64,000 nt of DNA from Salinarimonas soli (GCF_008386575.1 NZ_VUOA01000035.1:1-64000), one strand, 5' to 3'; shown: positions 36,925-45,319, numbered from the stretch's first letter. Notes: generated by a model not told the origin, from the sequence alone. A program made the numbers and translations.

Positions 36925-37881
36925 CTAGCCTCGCGGCGGGATATCGCGGGGGTGACCCGGGAGACCCTCCGCGATGTCGAGCGCCGCGCGATCCCATCCG
37001 GCAAGATCGGCGGCTGCATCGTAGGTGCTTTGCAGGAAGCCGAGGAGAGCCGCGTCCGGGTCCGGCGCGCGGCGGACGGCATCGTAGGGCAGCAGAAACT
37101 CGCCCAGCTTCGGATCGAAATAGGCGGCGGAGGGCTCGACCTCCGCCTCGGCGAACCCGGCCGGCGTGGGATAGGCGTAGGAGTAGAAGGCGGCCTCCTC
37201 GGCCCCTGGAGATCCTGGCCAGAACCCCGCGCTGGACACCTCGTGCGAATAGGCTTCGCGGGTGACCCGATCGGGCAGATGCGGGACGCCCCCGGGATGC
37301 AACGGCGCAGGCCGGCCCGAGAAGCGCGTGACCGCCAGATCGAAGCTGCCCCAGAACAGGTGGGTCGGGCTGCACTTGCCGATGAAGCGGGAGCGAAAGC
37401 GGGTAAACACCCGGTCCACCTGCAGCAGGGCCTGCCAGTACACCCGGGCGGCCTGGGGGTCGTAGGCCCGTTCAGCGAAGTCCTGGGAGAACGGAACAGG
37501 GTCCGGGACCTCGTTGGGAAGGTCGTTGATCGAAACCGGCACGCCGAGAGCGGCCAAAGCCTCGAGCAGCCCGGAGCGGAAATCCGCCACGCGACCGCCC
37601 GTGAGCTCTATCCGGCGCTCGCCGCCGTCGGTGACCCGGACCCAGAGCGCCCCGGCAAGAACGTCGAATTCGAGGTCGAACGCGACCCTGTCATGGGGAA
37701 TCAGCCCCGTCCTCAGCCCGCGCACGGACGGCAGGAGGGTGACCTGCCATCCATGATTGATCCAAGGCGTCCTGGCCAGCCTCACCTTCCCGGCGATCTG
37801 CGTCCAGAGATGCAGCGTTTCCAGCGTCGGACGCAGGTCTGCGTAGGGCAGCGCAGGCCAAGCTTGGGGCGAATCGATCAT
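36925..37881 (-). CDS. DUF5996 family protein
   Basis: A 318-residue protein with the strongly conserved DUF5996 blocks: WPALPYADLRPTLETLHLW at the N-terminus, PWINHGWQVTLLPSVRGL near residue 40, HLFWGSFDLAVTRFSGRPAP near residue 178 and REAYSHEVSSAGFWPG near residue 210. No function is known. The ATG at 37881 has AGGAGA six bases upstream. It is convergent with zwf, which ends 67 bp away, and is the last chromosomal gene before the candidate left attachment site. Confidence 0.85.
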   Translation of the reverse strand: MIDSPQAWPALPYADLRPTLETLHLWTQIAGKVRLARTPWINHGWQVTLLPSVRGLRTGLIPHDRVAFDLEFDVLAGALWVRVTDGGERRIELTGGRVADFRSGLLEALAALGVPVSINDLPNEVPDPVPFSQDFAERAYDPQAARVYWQALLQVDRVFTRFRSRFIGKCSPTHLFWGSFDLAVTRFSGRPAPLHPGGVPHLPDRVTREAYSHEVSSAGFWPGSPGAEEAAFYSYAYPTPAGFAEAEVEPSAAYFDPKLGEFLLPYDAVRRAPDPDAALLGFLQSTYDAAADLAGWDRAALDIAEGLPGHPRDIPPRG

Positions 37882-38593
37882 TCGCTTCTCCTGATCGCCG
37901 TCGCGGCTCTTGCGGCGAGGTCCCAAGATGCGCAGCGACAGTGAAATTGACGAGACGAAATCGCCTGGGACATCCGCGACGCGCAACAACACGGTCCGAT
38001 CGAACAATTGCGCACGAAAATCACCCTGCTATGGCTGGGATGTCGCGATGAAAACGAGCGCGATCTCCTGCACCGAGGCGTCGAGCGCCTGGTCTTGAGC
38101 CGGATGCCTTGAACCGTTTGACGAAACCGGGTCCGGCGCGTTCGAGAGGGCATGAGCAGGCCCCTTGTCACCGACGCGCCGTGGGGTAGCGGAGGAGGGA
38201 CACGCTACCGGAAGCCCCGTAACCCCCTGTGAATCCACGAACAGGTGCGTACCCGGATCCGGTGGTGATACTTACACCAATCACCTCCGCCGTACCATGA
38301 CCAGTGGCACAGGTCGAGCGACCCAAGGCAGCAGCCCGCTCGGAGCGGGGCCACGCGGGGGAGCTTCCGCTTCGAGGAGCATGGATGGGCGCTCGTTTCG
38401 CCCTCGCTGCCTCGCGCTTCGCAATTCATGGCAGCGCAGAGCGACCCCGCCGCTGCGCACCGGCTCGGCCTTAGGGGCCGATGCGATCTGAGGCGTCAAT
38501 AAAGTCGGAGTGGGCGGGGTTAAGGCCGCGCGCCGATTCACATACTGATGTTCAAGCGCAGCAAGCCCCGAAACCTCCAACTACCCTAGGGGG
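37882..38593. other. Gene-free region holding the left island boundary
   Basis: These 712 bp are less GC-rich than their surroundings. At 37951-38113 a frame without internal stop could encode a fragment (HGPIEQLRTKITLLWLGC then RDENERDLLHRG), which reads like the end of a decayed gene. I cannot name it. The 17-bp attL copy is at 38185-38201. Beyond it, to 38593, I see no convincing gene. Confidence 0.5.
38185..38201 (+). repeat. Candidate attL: duplicate of the tRNA-Met 3' end
   Basis: GGTAGCGGAGGAGGGAC here is identical to 57041-57057, the complement of most of the CCA end, acceptor strand and start of the T arm of the tRNA-Met gene, and has the same orientation. A matching GCTACC at 38204-38209 makes an inverted repeat with its first six bases. 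Confidence 0.7.
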
Positions 38594-39394
38594 TCACGAT
38601 CCCGCGAAGCGCTCGTGCCGCCGCGCGATGGCTTCGGCGAGGTCTCCGCTGAGACCCGCCTCCTCCAGCATGCGCCCGACCTCCCGCATCTCGGCGGCGC
38701 GGCGGACGCCGTGGCGCCGCACGCGGCCTGGCATGGTGGCGACGAGCGCCTCCCAGTCCATGCCCGGATAGGACGCCTGAAGGCTCGCCAGCACCGCGGG
38801 CAGCACGCCGTTGGCGGCCGTCACGAGCGAGAGGTCGACCATGAGGGCTTCCATGCCCTTGATCACGATGCTGCGGCACAGCTTGGTCGCCGACGCGACG
38901 CCGATCTGGACCGAGACCGGCGTCACGTCCATGCCGAGCGGGCGCAGAAAATCCGCGACTGTCTCGGCATCCTCACCGCCCGCGAGGATCGGGACGGCGA
39001 GACCGGGCCCCGCGACGGGCGCCATGACGGCGAACTCGATGAAGCCGGCGTCGCTCCCCGCGATCGCGGCCGCGACCTCCGCCTTGGTGGCCGGGGAGAC
39101 GGAGTTGAGGTCGATATAGGTCTGGTTCGCGGTCAGGGCGGGCGCCGCCGCGCGGGCGGCCGCGACCGCCTGGTCGGCCGTGACGGCCGAGATCACCAGG
39201 CGCGCGCCCCGGCAGGCCTCGGCAACGCTCGCGGCCGCGAACGCCCCCGCCCGGTCGCGCAGGGCGGGACCGCGCGCCGCGTCGTCGAACAGGGTGTCGT
39301 AGGCCGCGACCGCGACATCGGGCCGTTGCGAGAGCTGCTCGCAGAAGAGCTGCCCGACCTCGCCGAAGCCGATGAAGGCGATGCGCAAAGGCAT
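38594..39394 (-). CDS. NAD(P)-dependent oxidoreductase with DUF1932 domain
   Basis: A 266-residue dehydrogenase related to the beta-hydroxyacid/6-phosphogluconate family. The Rossmann motif is RIAFIGFGEVGQLFCEQL. VISAVTADQ and IDLNSVSPATK follow. A C-terminal helical DUF1932 domain (ATKLCRSIVIKGMEALMVDLSL) carries the lysine in the usual catalytic place. GAGGAG precedes the ATG at 39394. It is the last gene after galD-galB-ligK, separated from ligK by 4 bp. It might take the place of LigC in oxidising a ring-cleavage hemiacetal, but that is inference. Confidence 0.8.
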   Translation of the reverse strand: MPLRIAFIGFGEVGQLFCEQLSQRPDVAVAAYDTLFDDAARGPALRDRAGAFAAASVAEACRGARLVISAVTADQAVAAARAAAPALTANQTYIDLNSVSPATKAEVAAAIAGSDAGFIEFAVMAPVAGPGLAVPILAGGEDAETVADFLRPLGMDVTPVSVQIGVASATKLCRSIVIKGMEALMVDLSLVTAANGVLPAVLASLQASYPGMDWEALVATMPGRVRRHGVRRAAEMREVGRMLEEAGLSGDLAEAIARRHERFAGS

Positions 39395-39398
39395 GGTC

Positions 39399-40091
39399 TC
39401 ACTCCTCATCCCGGTATTCGACGTAGCGCAGGCCCGCCTGGGCGAGGGGCTCGCGCATCCGGTATAGGTCGAGGCCCAGGACCCCGGAGGCCAGGGTCGC
39501 GCGCTTCTCGTCCTCGTTGGCGACGCGCGCCGCGCCGGCCTGCGCGACGCCGAGCGCCTCCTTGCGCGGCACCACGAGGACGCCGTCGTCGTCCGCCACG
39601 ATCACGTCGCCGGGCTTCACCAGGGCGCCGGCGCAGACGACGGGCACGTTGACCGAGCCCAGCGTCGCCTTGACGGTTCCCTTGGCCGAGATCGCCCGGG
39701 ACCAGACGGGGAAGCGCATCTCGGTCAGCGCCCGCACGTCGCGCACGCCGGCGTCGATCACCAGGCCCGCGACGCCCCGCGCCTGCAGCGAGGTCGCGAG
39801 CAGGTCGCCGAACATGCCGTCGGTGTTGTCGGTCGTGACCGCGACGACCAGCACGTCGCCAGGCCGGCACTGCTCGACCGCGACATGGATCATCCAGTTG
39901 TCGCCGGGCTGGGCCAGCACGGTGACGGCACTGCCGGCGATGCCGGCACCGGCCCAGACCGGGCGCATATAGGGCTTCATGAGGCCCGAGCGCCCCATGG
40001 CCTCGTGGGCGGTGGCGACACCGAGGTCGGCGAGGCGGGCGCACAGATCCGCCTCGACGCGGGGCGTGCCGGTGACGACGACGGGCGTCAT
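39399..40091 (-). CDS. ligK: 4-carboxy-4-hydroxy-2-oxoadipate aldolase / oxaloacetate decarboxylase (LigK/GalC/ProA family)
   Basis: A 230-residue RraA-fold aldolase. [17 protein letters not shown] near residue 25, [20 protein letters not shown] near residue 65, and [14 protein letters not shown] with R and D that hold the metal are all in place. It splits 4-carboxy-4-hydroxy-2-oxoadipate into pyruvate and oxaloacetate, the last step shared by the gallate and protocatechuate 4,5-cleavage routes. The ATG at 40091 overlaps the galB stop (ATGA). Confidence 0.88.
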   Translation of the reverse strand: MTPVVVTGTPRVEADLCARLADLGVATAHEAMGRSGLMKPYMRPVWAGAGIAGSAVTVLAQPGDNWMIHVAVEQCRPGDVLVVAVTTDNTDGMFGDLLATSLQARGVAGLVIDAGVRDVRALTEMRFPVWSRAISAKGTVKATLGSVNVPVVCAGALVKPGDVIVADDDGVLVVPRKEALGVAQAGAARVANEDEKRATLASGVLGLDLYRMREPLAQAGLRYVEYRDEE

Positions 40092-40804
40092 GCCAGCTCC
40101 TCCACGATTTGCGGGAAGATGCGCTGGTAGGCCTCGCCATAGGTCATGGCCCGCCCCGAGTTGCGCCCTCCCTGGACGCCGCGGTTGAGGGCGACGCGGG
40201 TGTAGTAGTCCCACAGGTGCTTTTGCGCGGCGAGCACCTCGAAAGCCCGGCGCTTCGTCTCCCAGGCGTCATCGATGTTGAGGATGACGTTGGGCTTGAA
40301 GTTGCACTGCTCGGGCTGGTGCGGCTCGAACAGGAAGACGGGCGGGGCCGCGTAGGCGCGGTCCGGATCGGGCTTGTGGCCGGCGGCCTGGGCGACGATC
40401 CGGGCTTCCTGGGCGAAACGCGTCGCCTCCGGGTGGTCGACGTTGTAGGGGTCCTCGAGCGAGTGCGTGAGGACGAAAGCGGGCTTGAGCTCGCGGTAGA
40501 TGTCGATCAGCCGGTCGAGCATGTCGGGCGTGGTGCGCAGCGGATAGTCGCCCGCGTCGAAGAACTCGATCTCGGCGCCCAGGATCGCGGCGGCGCGCTC
40601 GGCCTCGCCGCGGCGCTGGTTCTTCACCTCGGCGAGCGACACGCCCGCCTGCTTCCAGGCCCACTGGCTCTCGCCGCGCTCCCCGAAGGAGAGGCAGACG
40701 ATGCGCATGCGGTAGCCCTTGGCGGCATGGAGCGCGATCGCACCCCCCGCGCGCCAGACGAAGTCGCCTGGATGGGCCGTGACGACGAGACCGGTCTTCT
40801 GCAT
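40088..40804 (-). CDS. galB: 4-oxalomesaconate hydratase, PIG-L type (GalB)
   Basis: A 238-residue LmbE/PIG-L fold protein. [22 protein letters not shown] holds the first zinc ligands and has the [10 protein letters not shown] wording specific to Gal[15 protein letters not shown] near residue 115 carries the later histidines. It hydrates the keto tautomer of 4-oxalomesaconate to 4-carboxy-4-hydroxy-2-oxoadipate. It lies between galD (26 bp upstream) and ligK (4-bp overlap), so the order follows the pathway. Confidence 0.88.
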   Translation of the reverse strand: MQKTGLVVTAHPGDFVWRAGGAIALHAAKGYRMRIVCLSFGERGESQWAWKQAGVSLAEVKNQRRGEAERAAAILGAEIEFFDAGDYPLRTTPDMLDRLIDIYRELKPAFVLTHSLEDPYNVDHPEATRFAQEARIVAQAAGHKPDPDRAYAAPPVFLFEPHQPEQCNFKPNVILNIDDAWETKRRAFEVLAAQKHLWDYYTRVALNRGVQGGRNSGRAMTYGEAYQRIFPQIVEELA

Positions 40805-40830
40805 GGCGTACCTCGGCGGATGGGATGGGG

Positions 40831-41907
40831 TCAGAGGCCCTCGCGGGCGAAGGCGACGCCGTCGAAGAGAAGGCGGGCGGTGCGCAAGAGCCCGGCGCGC
40901 TCGATCACGGGCGCGTCCGGCGTGCCCCCGACGCCGAGCACGACGCTGAACTCGCCCGTCGGGTGCTCGATCGAGAGCGTCTTTTCCGGGCCGTCCGGCA
41001 CGCGCGCGACGCGCGCCGCGGGTGAGCCCGGCAAGATGCAGGCGGTGGCGACCGTGACGGCGGCGAAGACGCCGATCGAGGCGTGGCACTCATGCGGGAT
41101 GAAGCTGCGAGTGCAGACCGACCCGCCGGCGGCCGGCGGCGCCACGAGGGCCATCTTCGGCACTACCTTGGCCCTGACGTCGCCAAGCCCCATGAGGCGC
41201 CCTGCCTTCAGGCGGATCTCCTCCAGGCGGCGCTTCAGCTCCGCGTCGCCATCGAGCACGTCGCGGGGCTCGTAGCCCGTGCGGCTGACGCTCTCGGCTG
41301 CCAGCACCACAACCGGCATGCCATTGTCGATCAGCGTCGCGTCGACGCCTGCGACCCGGTCGACCGTGTTACCGGTGGGCAGGAGCCTGCCGCAGACCGA
41401 GCCCGCCGCGTCCATGAAGGCGACGGCGATCGGCGCCGCCGTGCCGGGCACCCCGTCGATGCGTGCCTCGCCGCCGTAGCGCACGCGCCCGCCCGGCGTC
41501 TGCACGGCGAGCTCGGCGATCGTGCCCGTGTTGAGGGTTCGCACCCGGACGCGGGTCACGGGATCGGTCGCCGGCACGAGGCCGCGCTCGATCGCGAAGG
41601 GGCCGATGCCGGCGAGGATGTTGCCGCAATTGGGCGTGACGTCGATCCGCGGCTCGGCCACGAGCACCTGCCCGAACAGGAAATCCACGTCGCAGCCGGG
41701 CTGCGGCGAGGGCGAGACGATCGCGACCTTGCTGGTGAGCGGGTGTGCGCCCCCGAGCCCGTCGACCTGGCGCGAGTCGGGCGAGCCCATGATCGACAGG
41801 ATCAGCCGGTCGCGGGCCTCGGCGTCAGGGGGCAAGTCGGATGCCAGGAAGTAGGCGCCCTTCGAAGTCCCGCCTCGGATCATCATGCACGGAACGCGCG
41901 GTTGAAT
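40831..41907 (-). CDS. galD: 4-oxalomesaconate tautomerase, PrpF family (GalD), probable ATT start
   Basis: A 358-residue PrpF-fold isomerase. RGGTSKGAYF near residue 12, VDGLGGAHPLTSKVAIV, the catalytic cysteine in TPNCGNILAGIGPFAI, and SFIPHECHASIG match GalD, which converts 4-oxalomesaconate from the enol to the keto form. Homologues have about seven residues before RGGTSKG (as in RIPCLLM). Here they are supplied only by starting at ATT 41907, which has GGGAGG six bases upstream. The in-frame ATG at 41886 has no ribosome-binding site and would cut these residues. First gene of the minus-strand galD-galB-ligK operon. Confidence 0.85.
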   Translation of the reverse strand: MQPRVPCMMIRGGTSKGAYFLASDLPPDAEARDRLILSIMGSPDSRQVDGLGGAHPLTSKVAIVSPSPQPGCDVDFLFGQVLVAEPRIDVTPNCGNILAGIGPFAIERGLVPATDPVTRVRVRTLNTGTIAELAVQTPGGRVRYGGEARIDGVPGTAAPIAVAFMDAAGSVCGRLLPTGNTVDRVAGVDATLIDNGMPVVVLAAESVSRTGYEPRDVLDGDAELKRRLEEIRLKAGRLMGLGDVRAKVVPKMALVAPPAAGGSVCTRSFIPHECHASIGVFAAVTVATACILPGSPAARVARVPDGPEKTLSIEHPTGEFSVVLGVGGTPDAPVIERAGLLRTARLLFDGVAFAREGL

Positions 41908-41961
41908 GGCGGGCCTCCCTAGACTGGCGCGAACAGGTTGTGGCCAGGAGGAGCTAATGCA

Positions 41962-41978
41962 GCAAATGCTTTGTTTGC
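41962..41978. promoter_or_regulatory. Candidate operator GCAAA-N7-TTTGC upstream of galD
   Basis: A perfect inverted repeat (GCAAA at 41962, TTTGC ending at 41978) lies 55-71 bp before the galD start. A near copy with an 8-base spacer (42976-42993) lies immediately before the hydrolase-LigA gene. A shared motif in the two promoters flanking the LysR gene suggests common control. Confidence 0.4.
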
Positions 41979-42024
41979 GCGATTTGATGAGGCAGATTCA
42001 GGAATGAGGTTCAGCGGTGGTTCC

Positions 42025-42930
42025 TTACTCCTCCTCTCCCATCACCGCGAACACGTCGATCACGTACCGCTTCAGCTCCTCGCCGAGGGGCGAGAGCGGG
42101 GCGCTGCAGCGCGAGACGATGCCGAGGGGGCGGCTGACGCCGGGGTTGCGCAGGGAGAGGACGCGAAGGCCCGTGGCGTCGGTGGATTCGAGTGCGAGCC
42201 GCGGGACCACGGTCATGCCGAGGCCTGCGCGCACGAGCGCGATGGCGGTGCTGACATGCTGCACCTCGTAGCGCCAGCTCAGGGCCTCGCGCCGGGACCC
42301 CAGCGCGTCGTCGATGAGCATCCGGTTGCCCGTATGCGGGCTGATGCGGATGAGGGGAAGGCCCTGCAGCTCCGTCCAGCTCGCCGCGCCCCCGGGCGGG
42401 AGCGCCGCGTCGTCGCGGGCCACGAGCACGAAAGGCTCGCGGGCGAGCAGCGTCGTGTCGAAATCCCAGCGATGGCTCGCCACGAGCGTCACGCCGAACT
42501 CGATGATGCCGGACGCCACGTGCTCGGCGATCTCGGTCGCCGAGTTGTCGTAGACGCGCAGGTTCACGTCCGGGTGCGCCCGGCGGAATCGCTCCAGGGC
42601 GGCGGGCAGGCGTCCGGCCGCAATGGTGGGCAAGCAGCCGATGGCGAGGCGCTCCTGGCGGGCGCGGCCCTGGAGACGCAGGGCGTCGAGCGACGCCGAC
42701 AGATCGTCGATCATGGCCTTCACCTTCGGGAGCAGGTCGAGCCCTGCCGGGGTCAGCGCCACCTCGCGGGTGGTGCGAGCGAGCAGCCGCACGCCGAGAT
42801 CGTCTTCCAACTTGCGCATGCGATGGCTGAGCGCCGTCTGCGACAGATTGAGGTGCGCCGCCGCCTGCTGGAAGCTTCCCCGCTCCGCGATGGCGACGAA
42901 GGCATGGAGGCCGAGGAAGTCGATGCGCAT
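42025..42930 (-). CDS. LysR-family regulator of the ring-cleavage genes
   Basis: A 301-residue LysR protein. The helix-turn-helix is FVAIAERGSFQQAAAHLNLSQ, then TALSHRMRKLEDDLGVRLL. The effector domain covers residues 90-295. It lies between galD (same strand, downstream) and the divergent hydrolase-LigA gene, so it most likely activates both with a pathway aromatic acid or its cleavage product. A T-N11-A dyad in the 66-bp divergent region is its likely binding site. Confidence 0.88.
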   Translation of the reverse strand: MRIDFLGLHAFVAIAERGSFQQAAAHLNLSQTALSHRMRKLEDDLGVRLLARTTREVALTPAGLDLLPKVKAMIDDLSASLDALRLQGRARQERLAIGCLPTIAAGRLPAALERFRRAHPDVNLRVYDNSATEIAEHVASGIIEFGVTLVASHRWDFDTTLLAREPFVLVARDDAALPPGGAASWTELQGLPLIRISPHTGNRMLIDDALGSRREALSWRYEVQHVSTAIALVRAGLGMTVVPRLALESTDATGLRVLSLRNPGVSRPLGIVSRCSAPLSPLGEELKRYVIDVFAVMGEEE

Positions 42931-42953
42931 GGCGGGAGGGCTCCGGGCTTTGC

Positions 42954-42968
42954 ATGAAATCTATTCAT
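42954..42968. promoter_or_regulatory. LysR box (T-N11-A dyad) between lysR and the hydrolase-ligA gene
   Basis: ATGAA at 42954-42958 and TTCAT at 42964-42968 form a perfect 5-bp inverted repeat with a 5-base spacer. T at 42955 and A at 42967 are exactly 11 bases apart. It lies 24-43 bp upstream of either start, in an AT-rich stretch that is rare in this genome. Confidence 0.5.
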
Positions 42969-42975
42969 AAGAAGC

Positions 42976-42993
42976 GCAAAAGAAACCATTTGC
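42976..42993. promoter_or_regulatory. Candidate operator GCAAA-N8-TTTGC before the hydrolase-ligA gene
   Basis: GCAAA at 42976-42980 and TTTGC at 42989-42993 are inverted arms ending three bases before the ATG at 42997. It resembles the GCAAA-N7-TTTGC dyad upstream of galD. So close to the start, it could hinder transcription or translation initiation. Confidence 0.35.
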
Positions 42994-42996
42994 TTC

Positions 42997-44103
42997 ATGT
43001 CTTCCCCCGCCCCCATCGTGTGGCCCTCGTCCCGAGCGACAGGTGCCGGCGCCTTGCAGATCGTTCTTCTCCCTGGGCTTTTGTGCGACGAGAGCGTGTT
43101 CGCGCATCAGGTCGAGGCCCTGCGGCCGTACGCCAATGCCGTCGTGGCCAACCTGTCGGAGGACGATTCAATCACCGGCATGGCGGAGCGCGCGCTTGCC
43201 CTGCGCGACGGCCCCCTCGTGGTGATCGGCCATTCCATGGGCGCGCGGGCGGCGCTGGAGATGGCGCGGCTCGCGCCGCAGCGAGTCGCGCGCCTCGTCC
43301 TCATGGACACCGGCGCCCACCCTCGCCGGGAGGGCGAGGAGGTTAAGCGCCAGGCGTTGATCGACCTCGCCGATCGCGAGGGCATGGCGGCCCTGGCCGA
43401 GCGCTGGCTCCCTCCGATGGTCCACGAGGACCGCGTCGGTGACGATGCGCTGATGGCGCCGCTTCGCGCCATGGTGATGCGCGCGACCCCCGCCCAGCAT
43501 GCCCGCCAGATCCGCGCGCTGCTGAACCGGCCTGACGCCCGCCCGCTCCTGCCGGCGATCGAATGCCCGACCCTCGTCATGGTCGGCCGGCAAGACCGCT
43601 GGAGCCCGCTCGCCCAGCACGAGGAGATTGCCGCGGCCATCCCCGACGCGACCCTCGTCGTGATCGAGGACAGCGGCCACATGGCCCCGGTCGAGCAGCC
43701 GCGGGCCGTCACCGACGCCTTGCTGGCCTGGCTCGGCTTCCCCGACGCGAAGGACCGCCCGATGGACGCGCCCGACCGCATTCCCGACATCCCCCTCTTC
43801 GACCGCCAGCGCCAGCTGAAAGGTTATCGCCTCAACAAGATGGCGATGGGCCTGGCCAAGCCTGAGAACCGCGACGCCTTCCGCGCCGACGAGGGCGCCT
43901 ATCTCGACCGCTTCGGCCTGACGCCGGAGGAGAAGCGCGCCGTCATGGCCCGTGACTGGCGGGAGATGGTCCGTCTTGGCGGAAACGTGTTCTTCATCCT
44001 CAAGATCTCGGCCATCGATCCGGCCCGCATGACCGAGATCGGCGCCCATCAGGCCGGCATGGACCACGACGCGTTCCTGCGCGAGCGGCTGGGGAAACGA
44101 TAG
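42997..44103 (+). CDS. Alpha/beta hydrolase fused to protocatechuate 4,5-dioxygenase alpha subunit (LigA)
   Basis: A 368-residue fusion. Residues 18-250 are an alpha/beta hydrolase with the elbow GHSMG (S80), D200 (GRQDRW) and H228 (SGHMAP). Residues 256-368 are a complete LigA domain (GYRLNKMAMGLAKPENRDAF, YLDRFGLTPEEKRAV, DWREMVRLGGNVFFI). Normally LigA is a separate chain of about 130 residues that caps the LigB active site. An ATG at 43762 (residue 256) has AAGGA seven bases before it, so a free LigA might also be made. The stop abuts the ATG of ligB. The hydrolase half could act on an ester or lactone linked to the ring-cleavage route. The substrate is unknown. Confidence 0.85.
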   Translation: MSSPAPIVWPSSRATGAGALQIVLLPGLLCDESVFAHQVEALRPYANAVVANLSEDDSITGMAERALALRDGPLVVIGHSMGARAALEMARLAPQRVARLVLMDTGAHPRREGEEVKRQALIDLADREGMAALAERWLPPMVHEDRVGDDALMAPLRAMVMRATPAQHARQIRALLNRPDARPLLPAIECPTLVMVGRQDRWSPLAQHEEIAAAIPDATLVVIEDSGHMAPVEQPRAVTDALLAWLGFPDAKDRPMDAPDRIPDIPLFDRQRQLKGYRLNKMAMGLAKPENRDAFRADEGAYLDRFGLTPEEKRAVMARDWREMVRLGGNVFFILKISAIDPARMTEIGAHQAGMDHDAFLRERLGKR

Positions 44104-44970
44104 ATGGCGAAGCTCATCGGAGGCCTGGGAACCTCGCATGTCCCCTCGATCGCCATGGCGATCGACAAGGGCCTGCGCGACACGCCCGACTGGAAGCCCT
44201 TCTTCGACGGCTACGTCCCCGGCCAGGACTGGGTGCGCGAGAACCGGCCCGACGTCGCCGTCGTGATCTTCAACGACCATGGCAACTCGTTCTTCCTCGA
44301 CCGGGTGCCGACATTCGCGGTAGGCTGCGCCGAGGAGTACCGCCCCGCCGACGAGGGCTGGGGCCCGCGGCCGATCCCGCCCTTCAAGGGCGCCGTCGAC
44401 CTCTCCTGGCACCTGATCGACACGCTCGTCGAGAACCGCTTCGACCCGATGATCTGCCAAGAGATCGACGTCGACCACGGCATCCAGGTGCCGATGGAGC
44501 TGTTCTTCGGTCGGCCCGAGGCCTGGCCCGTGCGGGTGGTGCCGATCTTCGTCAACGTGATCCAGTACCCGATCCCGCTTCCAAGCCGCTGCTACGAGAT
44601 GGGACGCGTGCTGCGCCGCGCGATCGAGAGCTTCCGCGGCGACGAGCGAGTGGTCGTGATCGGCACCGGCGGCCTGTCGCACCAACTCCAGGGCGCCCGC
44701 GCCGGCTTCGTCAACCCGGAGGCCGACCGCGCCTTCCTGCGCGACATCGCCGCCGATCCGGGGCGCCTCGCCGCCATGTCGCGGGAGCAATATGTCGAGA
44801 CCTTCGGCAGCGAGGGGGCGGAGCTGATGATGTGGCTCGTGATGCGCGGCGCCATGAACGCCGAGGTCGAGGTGCGTCACAGCCATTACTTCGTGCCCGC
44901 CTCCATGACCGGCGCCGGCATGATCGTCCTCGAGAACAAGCCGGCCGACGCCGGTCGCGCGGCGGCTTAA
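44104..44970 (+). CDS. ligB: Class III extradiol ring-cleavage dioxygenase, beta subunit (LigB)
   Basis: A 288-residue LigB. The iron ligands are H12 (LGTSHVPS), H59 (FNDHGNS) and a glutamate in FGSEGAEL (E237 or E240). The catalytic base H193 lies in GTGGLSHQLQG. It opens protocatechuate between C4 and C5, and relatives cleave gallate or 3-O-methylgallate. Start is directly after the ligA stop, so the subunits are made together. Gallate, not only protocatechuate, must be considered as substrate because ligC and ligI are missing here. Confidence 0.9.
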   Translation: MAKLIGGLGTSHVPSIAMAIDKGLRDTPDWKPFFDGYVPGQDWVRENRPDVAVVIFNDHGNSFFLDRVPTFAVGCAEEYRPADEGWGPRPIPPFKGAVDLSWHLIDTLVENRFDPMICQEIDVDHGIQVPMELFFGRPEAWPVRVVPIFVNVIQYPIPLPSRCYEMGRVLRRAIESFRGDERVVVIGTGGLSHQLQGARAGFVNPEADRAFLRDIAADPGRLAAMSREQYVETFGSEGAELMMWLVMRGAMNAEVEVRHSHYFVPASMTGAGMIVLENKPADAGRAAA

Positions 44971-44974
44971 GGCC

Positions 44975-45319
44975 ATGGCCTACTGGCTCATGATCTGCCG
45001 CCACCGCCCCGGAATGGCGGACCTGCGCGCGCAGGTCCGCGACGACCACCGAATGCATGTCGCCTCCGGCGGCGGAGGCCTCGCTCGCGTCCTCACCGGC
45101 AGCGCGCTCACGCAAGACGACGGAGAGACCGCAATCGGCAATTTCGGCGTGCTCGAGGCCGAGAGCCGCGAGAAGGCCCAAGCCTTCGCGGAGGCCGACC
45201 CATATGCCCGCGCCGGCCTCGTCGAGACGATCGAGATCGTCGCGCTCGCCTCGCGCTTCCAGGCGGACCGTATCGATCCGCTCACACGTCCCACGGACGT
45301 GAATACAGGAATCGCCTGA
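44975..45319 (+). CDS. YciI-family protein
   Basis: A 114-residue ferredoxin-like-fold protein of the YCII family (MAYWLMICRHRPGMADLRAQ, GSALTQDDGETAIGNFGVLEAES, AFAEADPYARAGLVETIEI). The histidines and the aspartate of the DPYARAGL segment, proposed for acid-base chemistry in the family, are present. It begins 4 bp after ligB and is thus in its operon. Members occur in aromatic-degradation clusters as possible dehalogenase or isomerase-like enzymes. The function here is unknown. Confidence 0.85.
   Translation: MAYWLMICRHRPGMADLRAQVRDDHRMHVASGGGGLARVLTGSALTQDDGETAIGNFGVLEAESREKAQAFAEADPYARAGLVETIEIVALASRFQADRIDPLTRPTDVNTGIA

Noticed and set aside
42997-43761. The hydrolase domain as PcaD (3-oxoadipate enol-lactonase) fused to PcaC
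   Set aside because: The C-terminal domain is clearly LigA, not the carboxymuconolactone decarboxylase fold. The hydrolase part has no feature that singles out PcaD.
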